From positions 5,648,100 to 5,712,099 of the forward strand of contig NZ_MCIF01000002.1 of assembly GCF_003268475.1 (NCBI RefSeq): a stretch of 64,000 bases of DNA, written 5' to 3'. The translations under genes were made by a program, and so were the position numbers. The notes under the pieces were generated by a model, which was given only the letters and a program-made list of their open reading frames with translations, was not told the DNA's origin and did no database searches. Below are positions 1-8,535 of this stretch, piece by piece. How positions within the stretch are numbered: the first letter of the stretch is position 1; every line of letters begins with the position of its first letter. The stretch is from Thermogemmatispora tikiterensis (GTDB lineage Bacteria > Chloroflexota > Ktedonobacteria > Ktedonobacterales > Ktedonobacteraceae).

Positions 1-150
1 GCCCTCTTCCTCGGTCTGGCCGTCTGGCTGTCTGACTGCCAGACTGACTGATGGCTTGCTCCCATGAGTAGGGGGCGAGTCGTGCTATGAGAGCCGCGAG
101 CTGCTGGTCATGTGATGAGCTGTTAAGCTGTGCAAGAGGAGTAGATTTGC

Positions 151-531
151 ATGGGTGTGATCCATCGTCTCCAGTCTCAGGAGCATGGAGAGCTACGCTG
201 GGAAGGCGTGCCGGTGCGCGCCTATGGGCCAGAGAATAGCCGGGCCAAAGATGCGACGCGCCAGATTCTGATCGGTAACGATGAAGGAGCGCAGAACTTC
301 CATCTGCGCTATTTTGCTGTGCAGCCGGGCGGGCATACCTCGCTGGACCAGCATGCCCATGATCATGGCGTCTATGTGCTGCATGGGCGGGCACGTCTGC
401 GCCTGGGCGATGAAGAGCACGAGGTGCGCGCGGGCGATGCCATCTACATTCCGGGCAACGAGGTTCATCAATTCTTTGCTCTGGGCGACGAAGCCTTCGG
501 CTTCCTGTGTGTCGTCCCGGCCAAAAGATGA
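151..531 (+). CDS. Cupin-domain protein
   Basis: A 126-residue single-domain cupin. The two conserved cupin boxes are visible: HLRYFAVQPGGHTSLDQHAH with a nearby HDHG (metal-binding histidines, about residues 50-75), then a second box ending in PGNEVHQF (about residues 100-108). Small proteins of this kind bind a metal and are sugar isomerases, dioxygenases or ligand sensors; the substrate cannot be read here. The ATG is preceded by AAGAGGAG about 10 nt upstream. It ends 23 nt before the alcohol dehydrogenase start, so the two are probably co-transcribed and the cupin may act on the same carbohydrate pathway (inference). Confidence 0.85.
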   Translation: MGVIHRLQSQEHGELRWEGVPVRAYGPENSRAKDATRQILIGNDEGAQNFHLRYFAVQPGGHTSLDQHAHDHGVYVLHGRARLRLGDEEHEVRAGDAIYIPGNEVHQFFALGDEAFGFLCVVPAKR

Positions 532-554
532 GCGGGCGGGGGCGAACGAGCGTT

Positions 555-1655
555 ATGCGTGCCGTTGAATATCACAGCAATCAGGATGTGCGGGTCGTGG
601 AGCTGCCGCAGCCGATCATCGGCCCCGGCGAGCTGCTGGTGCGGCTTGTGGCCTGTGGCATCTGCGCCAGCGATGTCATGGAGTGGTATATGCGCCCGCG
701 GGCCCCGCTCTATCCTGGTCACGAGCCGGTGGGCGTAGTCGAGGCTGTGGGGGAGGGGGTGGAGCAGTTCAAGATTGGCGATCGTGTCTTTGTGCATCAT
801 CACGTGCCATGCATGGTCTGCCACTATTGTCAACGTGGTGCCTTCTCGCAGTGTCCGACCTTCCGCGCCACGCGTCTCGATCCCGGTGGCCTGGCCGAAT
901 ACATTCGAGTCCCCGCTGCCAACGTTGAGCGTGATGTTCTGCCGTTGCCCGCGTCGCTCTCGTTCGAGGCGGCTACTTTGATTGAGCCGCTGGCCTGCTG
1001 TATTCGCGGCATTGAGCGCGCCATGATGCGTGCCGGTGATCGGGTCCTGATTCTGGGGGCAGGCAGCAACGGCATCATGCTTGCCCAGCTGGCGCGATTG
1101 CGGGGGGCTGTCCGTGTAATGGTTGTCGACCCGATTGCCTATCGGCGCGAGCGGGCCTTAGAGGCAGGGGCTGATCTGGCCTTTGATCCAGAAGGGGAGC
1201 CGCTGCTGCCACGCGTGCTTGCTGCCAACGACGGACGCAAGCCCGATGTGGTCATCGTGACGCCGTCGAAGGTGCAGGCCATGCGTCAGGGATTGGAGCT
1301 AGTGGGACCGGGCGGAACGGTGCTGCTCTTTGCTCCGCCTCCACCGGAGGAGCAGCTCCCTGTAACGCCCAATGAACTGTTCTTCCGCGAGATCACGCTG
1401 CGTACCAGTTACTCGGCTGGACCCTATGAGACGCGGCAGGCTCTTGATTTACTGGCCACTGGTCGAATCCGTGCCGAAAGCGTGATCACCCATCGTTTCC
1501 CCCTGCATGAGGCGGCGCAGGCCTTCCGTCTCGTGGCCCAACCAGGCGAGGCGCTCAAGGTCGTGATCATGGCCGCCGCTCCTGACGCTGATCTGACCAG
1601 AGCAATGGCCCGGTCAGACAACCAGGCAGAGAGGGAGGGCGCGGGCCTGGCTTGA
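555..1655 (+). CDS. Zinc-dependent medium-chain alcohol/polyol dehydrogenase
   Basis: A 366-residue medium-chain dehydrogenase/reductase. It shows the catalytic zinc site (CGICASD, then GHEPVG), the four-cysteine structural zinc loop (CMVCHYCQRGAFSQC) and a Rossmann nucleotide-binding turn (LGAGSNGIM). Layout and length fit the sorbitol/threonine dehydrogenase branch, so an NAD(P)-linked oxidation of a sugar alcohol or similar secondary alcohol is likely; the exact substrate is open. The frame is open upstream to 507, but the family N-terminus begins at MRAVEYH, so 555 is preferred. It follows the cupin gene closely and precedes transketolase, which suggests a sugar-use cluster. Confidence 0.85.
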   Translation: MRAVEYHSNQDVRVVELPQPIIGPGELLVRLVACGICASDVMEWYMRPRAPLYPGHEPVGVVEAVGEGVEQFKIGDRVFVHHHVPCMVCHYCQRGAFSQCPTFRATRLDPGGLAEYIRVPAANVERDVLPLPASLSFEAATLIEPLACCIRGIERAMMRAGDRVLILGAGSNGIMLAQLARLRGAVRVMVVDPIAYRRERALEAGADLAFDPEGEPLLPRVLAANDGRKPDVVIVTPSKVQAMRQGLELVGPGGTVLLFAPPPPEEQLPVTPNELFFREITLRTSYSAGPYETRQALDLLATGRIRAESVITHRFPLHEAAQAFRLVAQPGEALKVVIMAAAPDADLTRAMARSDNQAEREGAGLA

Positions 1656-1822
1656 GCGAGCAGGCTGGCTCCCATCTCAGTGAGGCGATCTAGTGCAAGG
1701 AAGCACTATAATTCTTCACAGGAGAGAGTGCAGGCCCAGGCGGGCGCTTAGCTCAAGGGCGTCGAAAGCTGGCTGGGCGTCTCCTGCGGCACGGCAGTGT
1801 GAGCGAACGAAGGAACATCAGC

Positions 1823-1851
1823 TTGCCCGAGGGGGGCAGTTGTCCTACAAT
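1823..1851 (+). promoter_or_regulatory. Predicted sigma-A promoter of the transketolase gene
   Basis: TTGCCC at 1823-1828 and TACAAT at 1846-1851 with a 17-nt spacer, about 70 nt ahead of the transketolase start. A separate TATAAT at 1707-1712 has no good -35 partner. Confidence 0.5.
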
Positions 1852-1920
1852 AGAACCGTATCTGTCGAGTAGCAAGAAGAGAATGATAAACACACATAAG
1901 GAAGGCAAGAGGATTGGCTG

Positions 1921-3783
1921 ATGACGACAACTCAGGCTCAGACTCAGGTTGAGCAATGGACCAACCTTGCTCAGCAATTGCGCGTGGATAGTATTCGCTG
2001 TACGACCGCGGCGGGTTCGGGGCATCCGACCTCCTCGCTCTCTGCCGCCGATTTGATGGCAGTCCTGCTGGTCAGCTATCTGCGCTATGACTTTGACAAT
2101 CCACACCATCCGAACAACGACCACCTGATTTTCTCCAAGGGCCATGCGGCGCCGCTGCTCTACGCTATGTACAAGGCGGCGGGCGCCATTACCGACGAGG
2201 AGTTGCTGACTCTGCGCAAGCGTGGTAGCCGGCTGGAGGGACATCCGACGCCAGTGTTGCCCTGGGTGGAGGTGGCGACTGGCTCCCTGGGTCAGGGTCT
2301 CCCGATCGGTGTAGGAGTTGCGCTGGCCGGCAAGTATCTGGATAAGCTGCCGTATCGCGTCTGGGTGCTGCTGGGAGATAGCGAGATGGCCGAAGGCTCT
2401 ATCTGGGAAGCCATCGAGCACGCCGCTCACTATAAGCTGGATAATCTGATTGGTATCCTCGACTGCAATCGCCTGGGCCAGCGCGGCGAAACGATGCTGG
2501 GCTGGAATACAGCGGCCTATGCTGAGCGGGCTGAAGCCTTCGGCTGGCGAGCTCTGGTCATTGATGGGCATAACTACGAGGAGATCGATCGCGCCTATGC
2601 CCAGGCTATGAAGGCGGAAGGGGCGCCGACGCTGATCATTGCCCGCACCATGAAGGGCAAAGGGGTTTCGTTCCTGGAGAATGCCGAGGGCTGGCATGGC
2701 AAGGCCCTCAGCAAGGAACAGGAGGAGAAGGCTCTGGCCGAGCTGCCCCATGTGCGCAGCCAGATCTTTACAGTGCAGAAGCCTGAGAATCTGCAGCCGC
2801 CTGCCGCGGAGCGCAAGCCTCTAGAGTTGCCGCGCTACGCCAGTGGCCAGGAAGTACCCACACGCAAGGCCTATGGCGATGCGCTCAAGGCTTTGGGCGC
2901 TGCCTATCCCGAGGTGGTAGCCCTCGATGGTGAGGTCAGCAACTCGACTTACGCTGAGGAATTCGCCAAGGCTTACCCCGAGCGCTACTTTGAGCAGTAC
3001 ATTGCGGAGCAGCAGATGGTCGCGGCAGCCATCGCTATGAGTGTTCGCCAGCGCATCCCCTTTGCGTCGACCTTCGCCGCCTTTCTGACACGTGCCTACG
3101 ACTTTATCCGCATGGGAGCCATCTCGCGTGCCAATATCCGTCTGTGTGGCTCGCATGCTGGGGTCTCGATCGGCGAGGATGGACCGTCTCAGATGGGCCT
3201 GGAGGACCTGGCCATGATGCGGGCCGTCTTCGGCAGCACGGTACTCTATCCCTGCGATGCCAATCAAACAGCCAAGCTGGTGGCTCAGATGGCGGAGCAT
3301 GGCGGAATCGTCTATCTGCGCACAACGCGCGAGAAGACGCCCGTGATCTACAGCCCCGATGAGGAGTTCCCCATCGGCGGCAGCAAGGTGCTGCGCCGCT
3401 CGGAGAACGACCAGGCGACGATCGTGGCAGCTGGCATCACGGTTCACGAGGCCCTCAAGGCCTATGAGTACCTGAAGTCCGAGGGCATCCTGGTGCGAGT
3501 GATCGATGCCTATTCGATCAAGCCGATCGATGAGGAGACGCTTTTCCAGGCTGCCGATGAGACGAAGCAGTGCATTGTAACAGTCGAGGATCACTGGCCG
3601 GAAGGTGGTCTGGGTGAGGCGGTGCTGGAGGCCTTTACGCAGCGCGCTGGACCGCTGCCGCGTGTGGTCAAGCTGGCTGTCCAGGAGATGCCCGGCTCCG
3701 CCAAGCCTATGGAGCAGCTGGAGGAGGCCGGCATCGATGCCCACCATATTGCCCAGGCAGTCAAGGCCCTGATTCACCGCTAG
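1921..3783 (+). CDS. tkt: Transketolase
   Basis: A 620-residue one-chain transketolase that moves two-carbon ketol units in the pentose phosphate pathway using thiamine diphosphate. The N-terminal diphosphate-binding half has GHPTSSLSAADL (about 35-46), FSKGHAAP and the ThDP/metal motif GDSEMAEGSIWEA (about 152-164, with DCNR downstream). The pyrimidine-binding domain (about 310-480) carries the catalytic region YFEQYIAEQQMV, and a C-terminal transketolase domain follows. The length matches the shorter, animal-like class rather than the ~660-residue enterobacterial one. A 16-bp hairpin lies 17 nt after the stop. The upstream dehydrogenase suggests a shared role in sugar metabolism. Confidence 0.95.
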   Translation: MTTTQAQTQVEQWTNLAQQLRVDSIRCTTAAGSGHPTSSLSAADLMAVLLVSYLRYDFDNPHHPNNDHLIFSKGHAAPLLYAMYKAAGAITDEELLTLRKRGSRLEGHPTPVLPWVEVATGSLGQGLPIGVGVALAGKYLDKLPYRVWVLLGDSEMAEGSIWEAIEHAAHYKLDNLIGILDCNRLGQRGETMLGWNTAAYAERAEAFGWRALVIDGHNYEEIDRAYAQAMKAEGAPTLIIARTMKGKGVSFLENAEGWHGKALSKEQEEKALAELPHVRSQIFTVQKPENLQPPAAERKPLELPRYASGQEVPTRKAYGDALKALGAAYPEVVALDGEVSNSTYAEEFAKAYPERYFEQYIAEQQMVAAAIAMSVRQRIPFASTFAAFLTRAYDFIRMGAISRANIRLCGSHAGVSIGEDGPSQMGLEDLAMMRAVFGSTVLYPCDANQTAKLVAQMAEHGGIVYLRTTREKTPVIYSPDEEFPIGGSKVLRRSENDQATIVAAGITVHEALKAYEYLKSEGILVRVIDAYSIKPIDEETLFQAADETKQCIVTVEDHWPEGGLGEAVLEAFTQRAGPLPRVVKLAVQEMPGSAKPMEQLEEAGIDAHHIAQAVKALIHR

Positions 3784-3800
3784 CTCTCTCCGCCCGCTTT

Positions 3801-3837
3801 GGCATGCTCGTCCTGCCTGGAGCAGGACGAGCATGCC
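3801..3837 (+). terminator. Perfect 16-bp hairpin after transketolase
   Basis: Arms at 3801-3816 and 3822-3837 are perfectly complementary with a 5-nt loop (CTGGA). There is no T-tract. It begins 17 nt after the stop codon, so it is a likely terminator or mRNA 3' end. Confidence 0.7.
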
Positions 3838-3910
3838 TGGACTGCCTGCGCCGGGCTGGGGCATAAGATCGACGAGTAGTGCATCGATCTGAGGTGAAGG
3901 AGGAAACCCG

Positions 3911-4501
3911 GTGAAGGAGATATCTCCTGGCCCGCAGCAATCCGTTTCCCGTCGACCAGAGGAGCCGCTGCGACCTCCGCGCGTGGTAACGCTGGCGCTG
4001 CTCTTCGACTGGAGCCTGCTGGTACAACTGCTGGCGATGCCGCTATTGGGGCGCTGGCTAGGGCTTTCTCCTTCGCTGCGCTTGCCCTGGCTCTCGCCTG
4101 CCCTCAATGCGCTGCTCTCCCTGCTCGCCGCTCTCCCCTTTGCCTTGCTGCTGGTGCTGTGCGGCGAGGGGGTGCGCCGTGGCCTTCCCTGGGCGCGCTC
4201 CGTGCAGGTGGCGCTCAATACGCTGCTCGCCCTGGCGGGCCTGGCCAGTATCTATACGCTCTGGCTCGATGCACGCGTAGGAAACTACTGGTCCCTGGTG
4301 ACCCTGCTAACGCTGGGCGGACTGTCGCCCTTAATTGCCTGGGGCTTGCAGCGGCCAGTGACGCGCCGCTGGTTTCATCCGCCGCTGGAGCTGGCGCCAG
4401 GACTGAGACAGCGTCGGGCCAGCCTGCCGCCCTCCTGGCCCTTGCTGGGCGCCGCGCTGCTACTGGGCCTCCTGGAAGCTCTGGCGGCCCTTCATCGCTG
4501 A
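3911..4501 (+). CDS. Multi-pass membrane protein of unknown function
   Basis: A 196-residue protein dominated by hydrophobic segments: about 24-46, 58-84, 96-145 (probably two helices) and a C-terminal helix at about 176-192. I do not recognise a family. A GTG start is chosen because AAGGAGG lies 7 nt upstream (3897-3903). Short charged loops (RRGLPWAR, RRWFHP) suggest a simple inner-membrane protein of four to five helices. It sits between transketolase and RNase H without clear functional context. Confidence 0.7.
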   Translation: MKEISPGPQQSVSRRPEEPLRPPRVVTLALLFDWSLLVQLLAMPLLGRWLGLSPSLRLPWLSPALNALLSLLAALPFALLLVLCGEGVRRGLPWARSVQVALNTLLALAGLASIYTLWLDARVGNYWSLVTLLTLGGLSPLIAWGLQRPVTRRWFHPPLELAPGLRQRRASLPPSWPLLGAALLLGLLEALAALHR

Positions 4502-4803
4502 GCGCAGAGAGAAAGAATCGCCAATCGCTTGACAGCCCTGCCTGGTCCGGTCGCGATGCGCGCCAGCCGATCGATCTGCTCGCTTGCTCTCTACGGCGAC
4601 TCTCTGCTTGACGACGGACCATCTGGGGCCGTATCATGGGGCCATACTGTTAGCCATCGTCTGGTGGCAGCCGTTGCCCCTTCCTCTCTCTGGACTTGGA
4701 GGGTTGGATTTCTGCCCGGCCTGGATGGTGAGCGACTGACCTGAGAGTGAGATAAATGGAGTGGGCGCGGCCTTGTTGATTATCAGGTTGAATGGTGCAG
4801 TGA
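4502..4803. other. Intergenic region with one promoter
   Basis: No convincing gene. It holds a likely promoter for the RNase H gene at 4608-4637; nothing else stands out. Confidence 0.6.
4608..4637 (+). promoter_or_regulatory. Predicted sigma-A promoter upstream of the RNase H gene
   Basis: TTGACG at 4608-4613 and TATCAT at 4632-4637, spacer 18 nt. The leader to the GTG start is about 160 nt. Confidence 0.45.
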
Positions 4804-5667
4804 GTGAGTCAGGAGACAGAATCGCTGGAGTGGCGTTCGGTCAAAGAGGCACTGGCTGGCTTTTCGGCTGAGGCGGTTCGCTCGACTCTCAGACGAAGGC
4901 CGGCGGTCGTCGCCTATACCGATGGAGCCTGCATCAAGAACCCGGGTGGTCCCGCTGGTTGGAGTGCTATCCTGGTGCCGGTCGAGCGGCTTGATGTGCC
5001 GCTGAGCGAGATCCCGGCTGAACGTATCGAGGCCCACGGGCATATTCCGCCTGCGGCCACAACAACCAACAATCGGGCTGAGATTGCGGCCTTGCTGGCG
5101 GCCCTGAGCCTGGCCCCGCCGGATCGCCCGCTCAAAATCTGGAGCGACAGTCAGTACACCATCAAGGTGGCGACGGGTGACTACAAGGCGCGCATGAACC
5201 CCGACCTCTGGCAATTGTTCCATTGGCTGGTCAATCATCGTACAGCGCCTTTGTCCTTTGGCTGGGTACGCGGCCATGCCGGGCAGGCTCTTAATGAGCG
5301 CGCCGATGAGCTGGCTGGCCTGGGTGCCTGGCAGGATGATCGTGCCGCCTATGAGCAGTGGCTGCGCTCGCAGCAGCCGGAGGCCCGTTCAGGTGCCGTT
5401 ACCAGGAGCGAAGCCGATCAGAGCAGGAGCGGACGGCAAGCAGCGGACGATGGGGTGCGACCCTCGGCCTCGGAGCTGGCCCTCATGCGCGATCAGGTTC
5501 AGGAGCTGCTGACGCTATTGGAGAGCGGACGCATCGCGCTCAAAGACAACGAGCGTCAGTTTCTCTACAACATGGCCCAGCGCCTGCGCTACCCGGACTT
5601 TGTGCCGACGGCGGGCCAGCGCAATTGGCTCAAGGGTCTCTCGGCCCGTGCCCGTCGAACGCTTTGA
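4804..5667 (+). CDS. Ribonuclease HI with a C-terminal extension
   Basis: A 287-residue protein. Residues 35-175 form an RNase HI domain that cuts RNA in RNA-DNA hybrids; the four acidic catalytic residues are visible as D40 (YTDGAC), E93 (NNRAEIAALL), D115 (SDSQY) and D168 (NERADELA). A typical stand-alone RNase HI is about 155 residues. Here a short N-terminal lead and a ~110-residue tail are added: a charged linker (about 185-215) and then a compact helical segment from ASELALMRDQ to the end containing NERQFLYNMAQRL. I do not recognise the tail. The start is GTG. The substrate range of such tailed enzymes cannot be told from sequence. Confidence 0.88.
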   Translation: MSQETESLEWRSVKEALAGFSAEAVRSTLRRRPAVVAYTDGACIKNPGGPAGWSAILVPVERLDVPLSEIPAERIEAHGHIPPAATTTNNRAEIAALLAALSLAPPDRPLKIWSDSQYTIKVATGDYKARMNPDLWQLFHWLVNHRTAPLSFGWVRGHAGQALNERADELAGLGAWQDDRAAYEQWLRSQQPEARSGAVTRSEADQSRSGRQAADDGVRPSASELALMRDQVQELLTLLESGRIALKDNERQFLYNMAQRLRYPDFVPTAGQRNWLKGLSARARRTL

Positions 5668-5779
5668 GGGAAAGACCTGGGTGGGGCTGGCTGTTCGCTG
5701 ATCACTGAGCATGAGCAGAGCAGCTCAGGCGTTTCTGTTTCTGGCCTTGCTTGCCTGTTGCTAGGAAGGACGGTTTTGT

Positions 5780-6487
5780 GTGATTGATCGCAATGTGGTA
5801 GAGCGTTTTTCGTCCTTGTTGGGGCTGGCCCGGCCCCCGGTGGGGCTGGCCTTCGTCGATGAGATCCCGCTGGGAGTTGAGCGGACGACGACAGGTGTTC
5901 CTTCGGCTTGCACTTTCTGGCGCCTGGCCGAGCAGGGCGTCTTTTATGCGACTGCCAGTGATCATCAGCAGTGTCCCATCGGCATGATCACTATGGGCTT
6001 TCTCTCCCCCCAGGCTCTGGACGAGCGGGGGCGCTCTCTCGTGCAGACAATGGCAAACGTCGGCTACTTCTCGCCCGAAGAGCTGCGCGGCCTACCGGTC
6101 GTGGAGAAGCAGCACGTGGCCATTGTCTATGGACGTCTCGATCGCTTCCCGCTGGAGCCAGATATCGTGCTGGCGCTCTTGAATGCCCAGCAGGCGATGC
6201 TAGTCGCCGAGGCGCAAGGAGCAGTCAACTGGCTGGAAGGGGGCCAGCTCGCCTTTGGGCGCCCGACCTGTGGTATCATTCCCCGTACGCTGCGTACAGG
6301 CCAGCCCTCGCTCAGCTTCGGCTGCGTGGGCGCGCGCACCTATGTAGGCATGGAGCCGTCACAGATGGTGCTGGCTCTCGCCGGGAGCCATTTCGCTGAG
6401 CTGGTCGCGCGTCTGGAGGGAAGCGTGACCGCCAATGAATCTCTGGCGCCCTTCCATGCCCAACAGAAGGCGAGCTTCCCCGCTTGA
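5780..6487 (+). CDS. DUF169-family protein
   Basis: A 235-residue protein resembling the DUF169 family, common in archaea and Chloroflexota and of unknown biochemical role. Visible family-like features are the N-terminal LLGLARPPVGLAFVDE, several cysteines in short motifs (SACTFW, HQQCPIGM, GRPTCGIIP, FGCVGART) and a glycine-rich end. The spaced cysteines would suit metal or cofactor binding, but that is inference. The GTG start has AGGAAGGA 9 nt upstream. The stop is about 140 nt before the CocE-type hydrolase, so an operon is possible. Confidence 0.75.
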   Translation: MIDRNVVERFSSLLGLARPPVGLAFVDEIPLGVERTTTGVPSACTFWRLAEQGVFYATASDHQQCPIGMITMGFLSPQALDERGRSLVQTMANVGYFSPEELRGLPVVEKQHVAIVYGRLDRFPLEPDIVLALLNAQQAMLVAEAQGAVNWLEGGQLAFGRPTCGIIPRTLRTGQPSLSFGCVGARTYVGMEPSQMVLALAGSHFAELVARLEGSVTANESLAPFHAQQKASFPA

Positions 6488-6629
6488 TCGCTGGGGACCA
6501 ACAATAGCACGGTTTCTGTTCTTCTCTTCTCTCACTGGCGCTCCCGCTGGAGGCAAGTCTGTCTGCCGCTGCGGAGCGCCAGCAGCTCTATCCGACCACA
6601 GTACAGCAGGCCAGAAAGGACACGCAGCG

Positions 6630-8351
6630 ATGCCTCTCTCGGTGTCGAATCAGGCGCGCGTGCTCTTCAATCGTCGCGTCCCGTTACGCGATGGTATCAC
6701 GCTGTCCGCCGATATCTATCTGCCAACCCAGGGAAAGGGACCGTGGCCGGCCATCCTCCTGCGCACACCCTACTTGAAAGCCCAGGCCCAAATAGCTCAG
6801 CGAGCTTTGGCCTTTGTGCGCTATGGCTATGCGTTCGTGGTGATGGATGTGCGAGGACGTGGCGACTCTGACGGTGAGTTCGTTCCCTATCGCCACGAGG
6901 GGCCTGACGGCTACGATGCCATCGAGTGGTGTGCTGCCCAGGACTGGTGCGATGGCAATGTAGGTACCCTGGGTGCCTCCTACGCGGGCCGCATTCAGTG
7001 GCTCGCGGCTCTGGAGCAGCCGCCCCATCTCAAGGCGATGGTTGTGCTGGTCGCGCCCTCCGATCCTTTCGTTGAGATACCGACGGGCCTCCCCAGTCCC
7101 ATGCACCTCTGCTGGGAACACTACGTCAGCGGGCGCGTCACTCAGCCAATGGAGCTGGTCGACTGGGAGCAGGTCTACTGGCATCTGCCCCTGCTCACGA
7201 TGGATGAGCGCGCTGGACGCTTCAATCCCCACTGGCGCGAGCAGATCGCTCACGCCGCGCTTGATGACTACTGGCTACCTCTCTGCTACCAGCGCCGCTT
7301 TGAAGAGCTGGCTGTGCCGGTCCTGCATATCTCCGGCTGGTACGATGACGAGCAAATTGGTACCCCTCTTAACTACATCGGCATGACCACGCGCGCCGCC
7401 ACGCCCCAAGCCCGGGCCAATCAGCGCCTGCTCATGGGTCCCTGGGGGCACCAGGTGAATACGAGCCGCAAGCTAGGAGAGATCGACTTTGGTCCCCAGG
7501 CCCTGATCGATCTCGAGGCCGAAGAACGACGCTGGTTCGATCGCTTCCTCAAGGGGCGACGCCAGGAGCCGCCACCGGCACCGGTGCGCCTTTTCATCAT
7601 GGGAGCCAACTACTGGCGCGATGGGCAGGAGTGGCCCCTGGCGCGTACGCGTTGGACGCGCTTCTACCTGCACAGCGGTGGGGCGGCTAACAGCCGTTTT
7701 GGCGACGGGCACCTCTCTCCAGAGCCTCCCGCGTCTGATGAGCCGTATGACAGCTACCGCTACGATCCCGCCCGGCCCATGCCTTTCATCACTGAACCGA
7801 CCTCTGCGCAAATCGGCGGCCCCGATGATTATGCCGCCATTCAGCGCCGCGATGACGTTCTCGTCTATGTCAGCGAGCCGCTCAAAGAAGACCTGGAGGT
7901 GACCGGCCCCGTGCGCCTTGAGCTGTATGCCTCCTCGTCAGCGCCCGATACTGACTTCGTGGCCATGCTCCTCGACGTCTGGCCAGACGGCTTTCGTCAG
8001 CGCCTCTGCGACGGCATGGTTCGCGCCCGCTTCCGCGAAGGGATGGATCGCCCGCGGCTGATCGAGCCGGGCCGCATCTATCGATACGAGATCGATTGCT
8101 GGAATACGGCTCAGCTCTTCAAAGCAGGCCATCGTATTGGCCTGCAGCTCAGCTCTAGTGCCTTCCCCAAGTACGACCGCAATCTGAATACTGGGGCGGC
8201 GCTGGGCCTGACCAGCGAGATGGCTATCGCCGAACAGCGCATTTATCACGACCGCGCTTATCCCTCGGCCCTGGTCCTGCCGGTCATTCCCTCGGCTGCC
8301 TCGCCCTCGCCTTTCCCTGTCTCCGAGACGTCGCGAGGGACGAGCAAGTGA
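6630..8351 (+). CDS. CocE/NonD-family serine hydrolase (X-Pro dipeptidyl-peptidase-like)
   Basis: A 573-residue hydrolase. The N-terminal alpha/beta-hydrolase core (about 20-340) shows RTPYLKAQ, DVRGRGDSDGEF and the nucleophile elbow GTLGASYAG, with serine as nucleophile. The acidic residue probably lies around WYDDEQIG and the histidine in GPWGHQVN. The C-terminal half (about 350-560) is the jelly-roll seen in cocaine esterase and X-prolyl peptidases, including FVAMLLDVWPDG and FPKYDRNLNTG. Members cleave esters, amides or proline peptides; the substrate is not readable. The frame is open to 6435, overlapping the previous gene, but ATG 6630 has AGAAAGGA 9 nt upstream and starts at the conserved region. 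Confidence 0.88.
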   Translation: MPLSVSNQARVLFNRRVPLRDGITLSADIYLPTQGKGPWPAILLRTPYLKAQAQIAQRALAFVRYGYAFVVMDVRGRGDSDGEFVPYRHEGPDGYDAIEWCAAQDWCDGNVGTLGASYAGRIQWLAALEQPPHLKAMVVLVAPSDPFVEIPTGLPSPMHLCWEHYVSGRVTQPMELVDWEQVYWHLPLLTMDERAGRFNPHWREQIAHAALDDYWLPLCYQRRFEELAVPVLHISGWYDDEQIGTPLNYIGMTTRAATPQARANQRLLMGPWGHQVNTSRKLGEIDFGPQALIDLEAEERRWFDRFLKGRRQEPPPAPVRLFIMGANYWRDGQEWPLARTRWTRFYLHSGGAANSRFGDGHLSPEPPASDEPYDSYRYDPARPMPFITEPTSAQIGGPDDYAAIQRRDDVLVYVSEPLKEDLEVTGPVRLELYASSSAPDTDFVAMLLDVWPDGFRQRLCDGMVRARFREGMDRPRLIEPGRIYRYEIDCWNTAQLFKAGHRIGLQLSSSAFPKYDRNLNTGAALGLTSEMAIAEQRIYHDRAYPSALVLPVIPSAASPSPFPVSETSRGTSK

Positions 8352-8535
8352 GCAGTACCTTGACAAAGCCTGGCTCGTGCAAGATGATAGAGGGCAAAGG
8401 AGCGAAGGGAGCTGAAGTGAAGCGGGCCTTCGACTAAGGCCGGGCAACTGTCGGCACGTGCGCGTCCAGTAAAAGTCTATCTGGACCAGCGCTGGCCTGC
8501 AAGTGGCGCCCGCCAATGTTATGGGGGGAAGAGCA

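Noticed and set aside
2821..4218. 465-codon minus-strand frame opposite transketolase
   Set aside because: It is the antisense shadow of a clear transketolase; its translation shows no family motif.
6435..6629. Upstream in-frame extension of the CocE/NonD hydrolase
   Set aside because: It overlaps the DUF169 gene, has unlikely composition and no Shine-Dalgarno; ATG 6630 has one.
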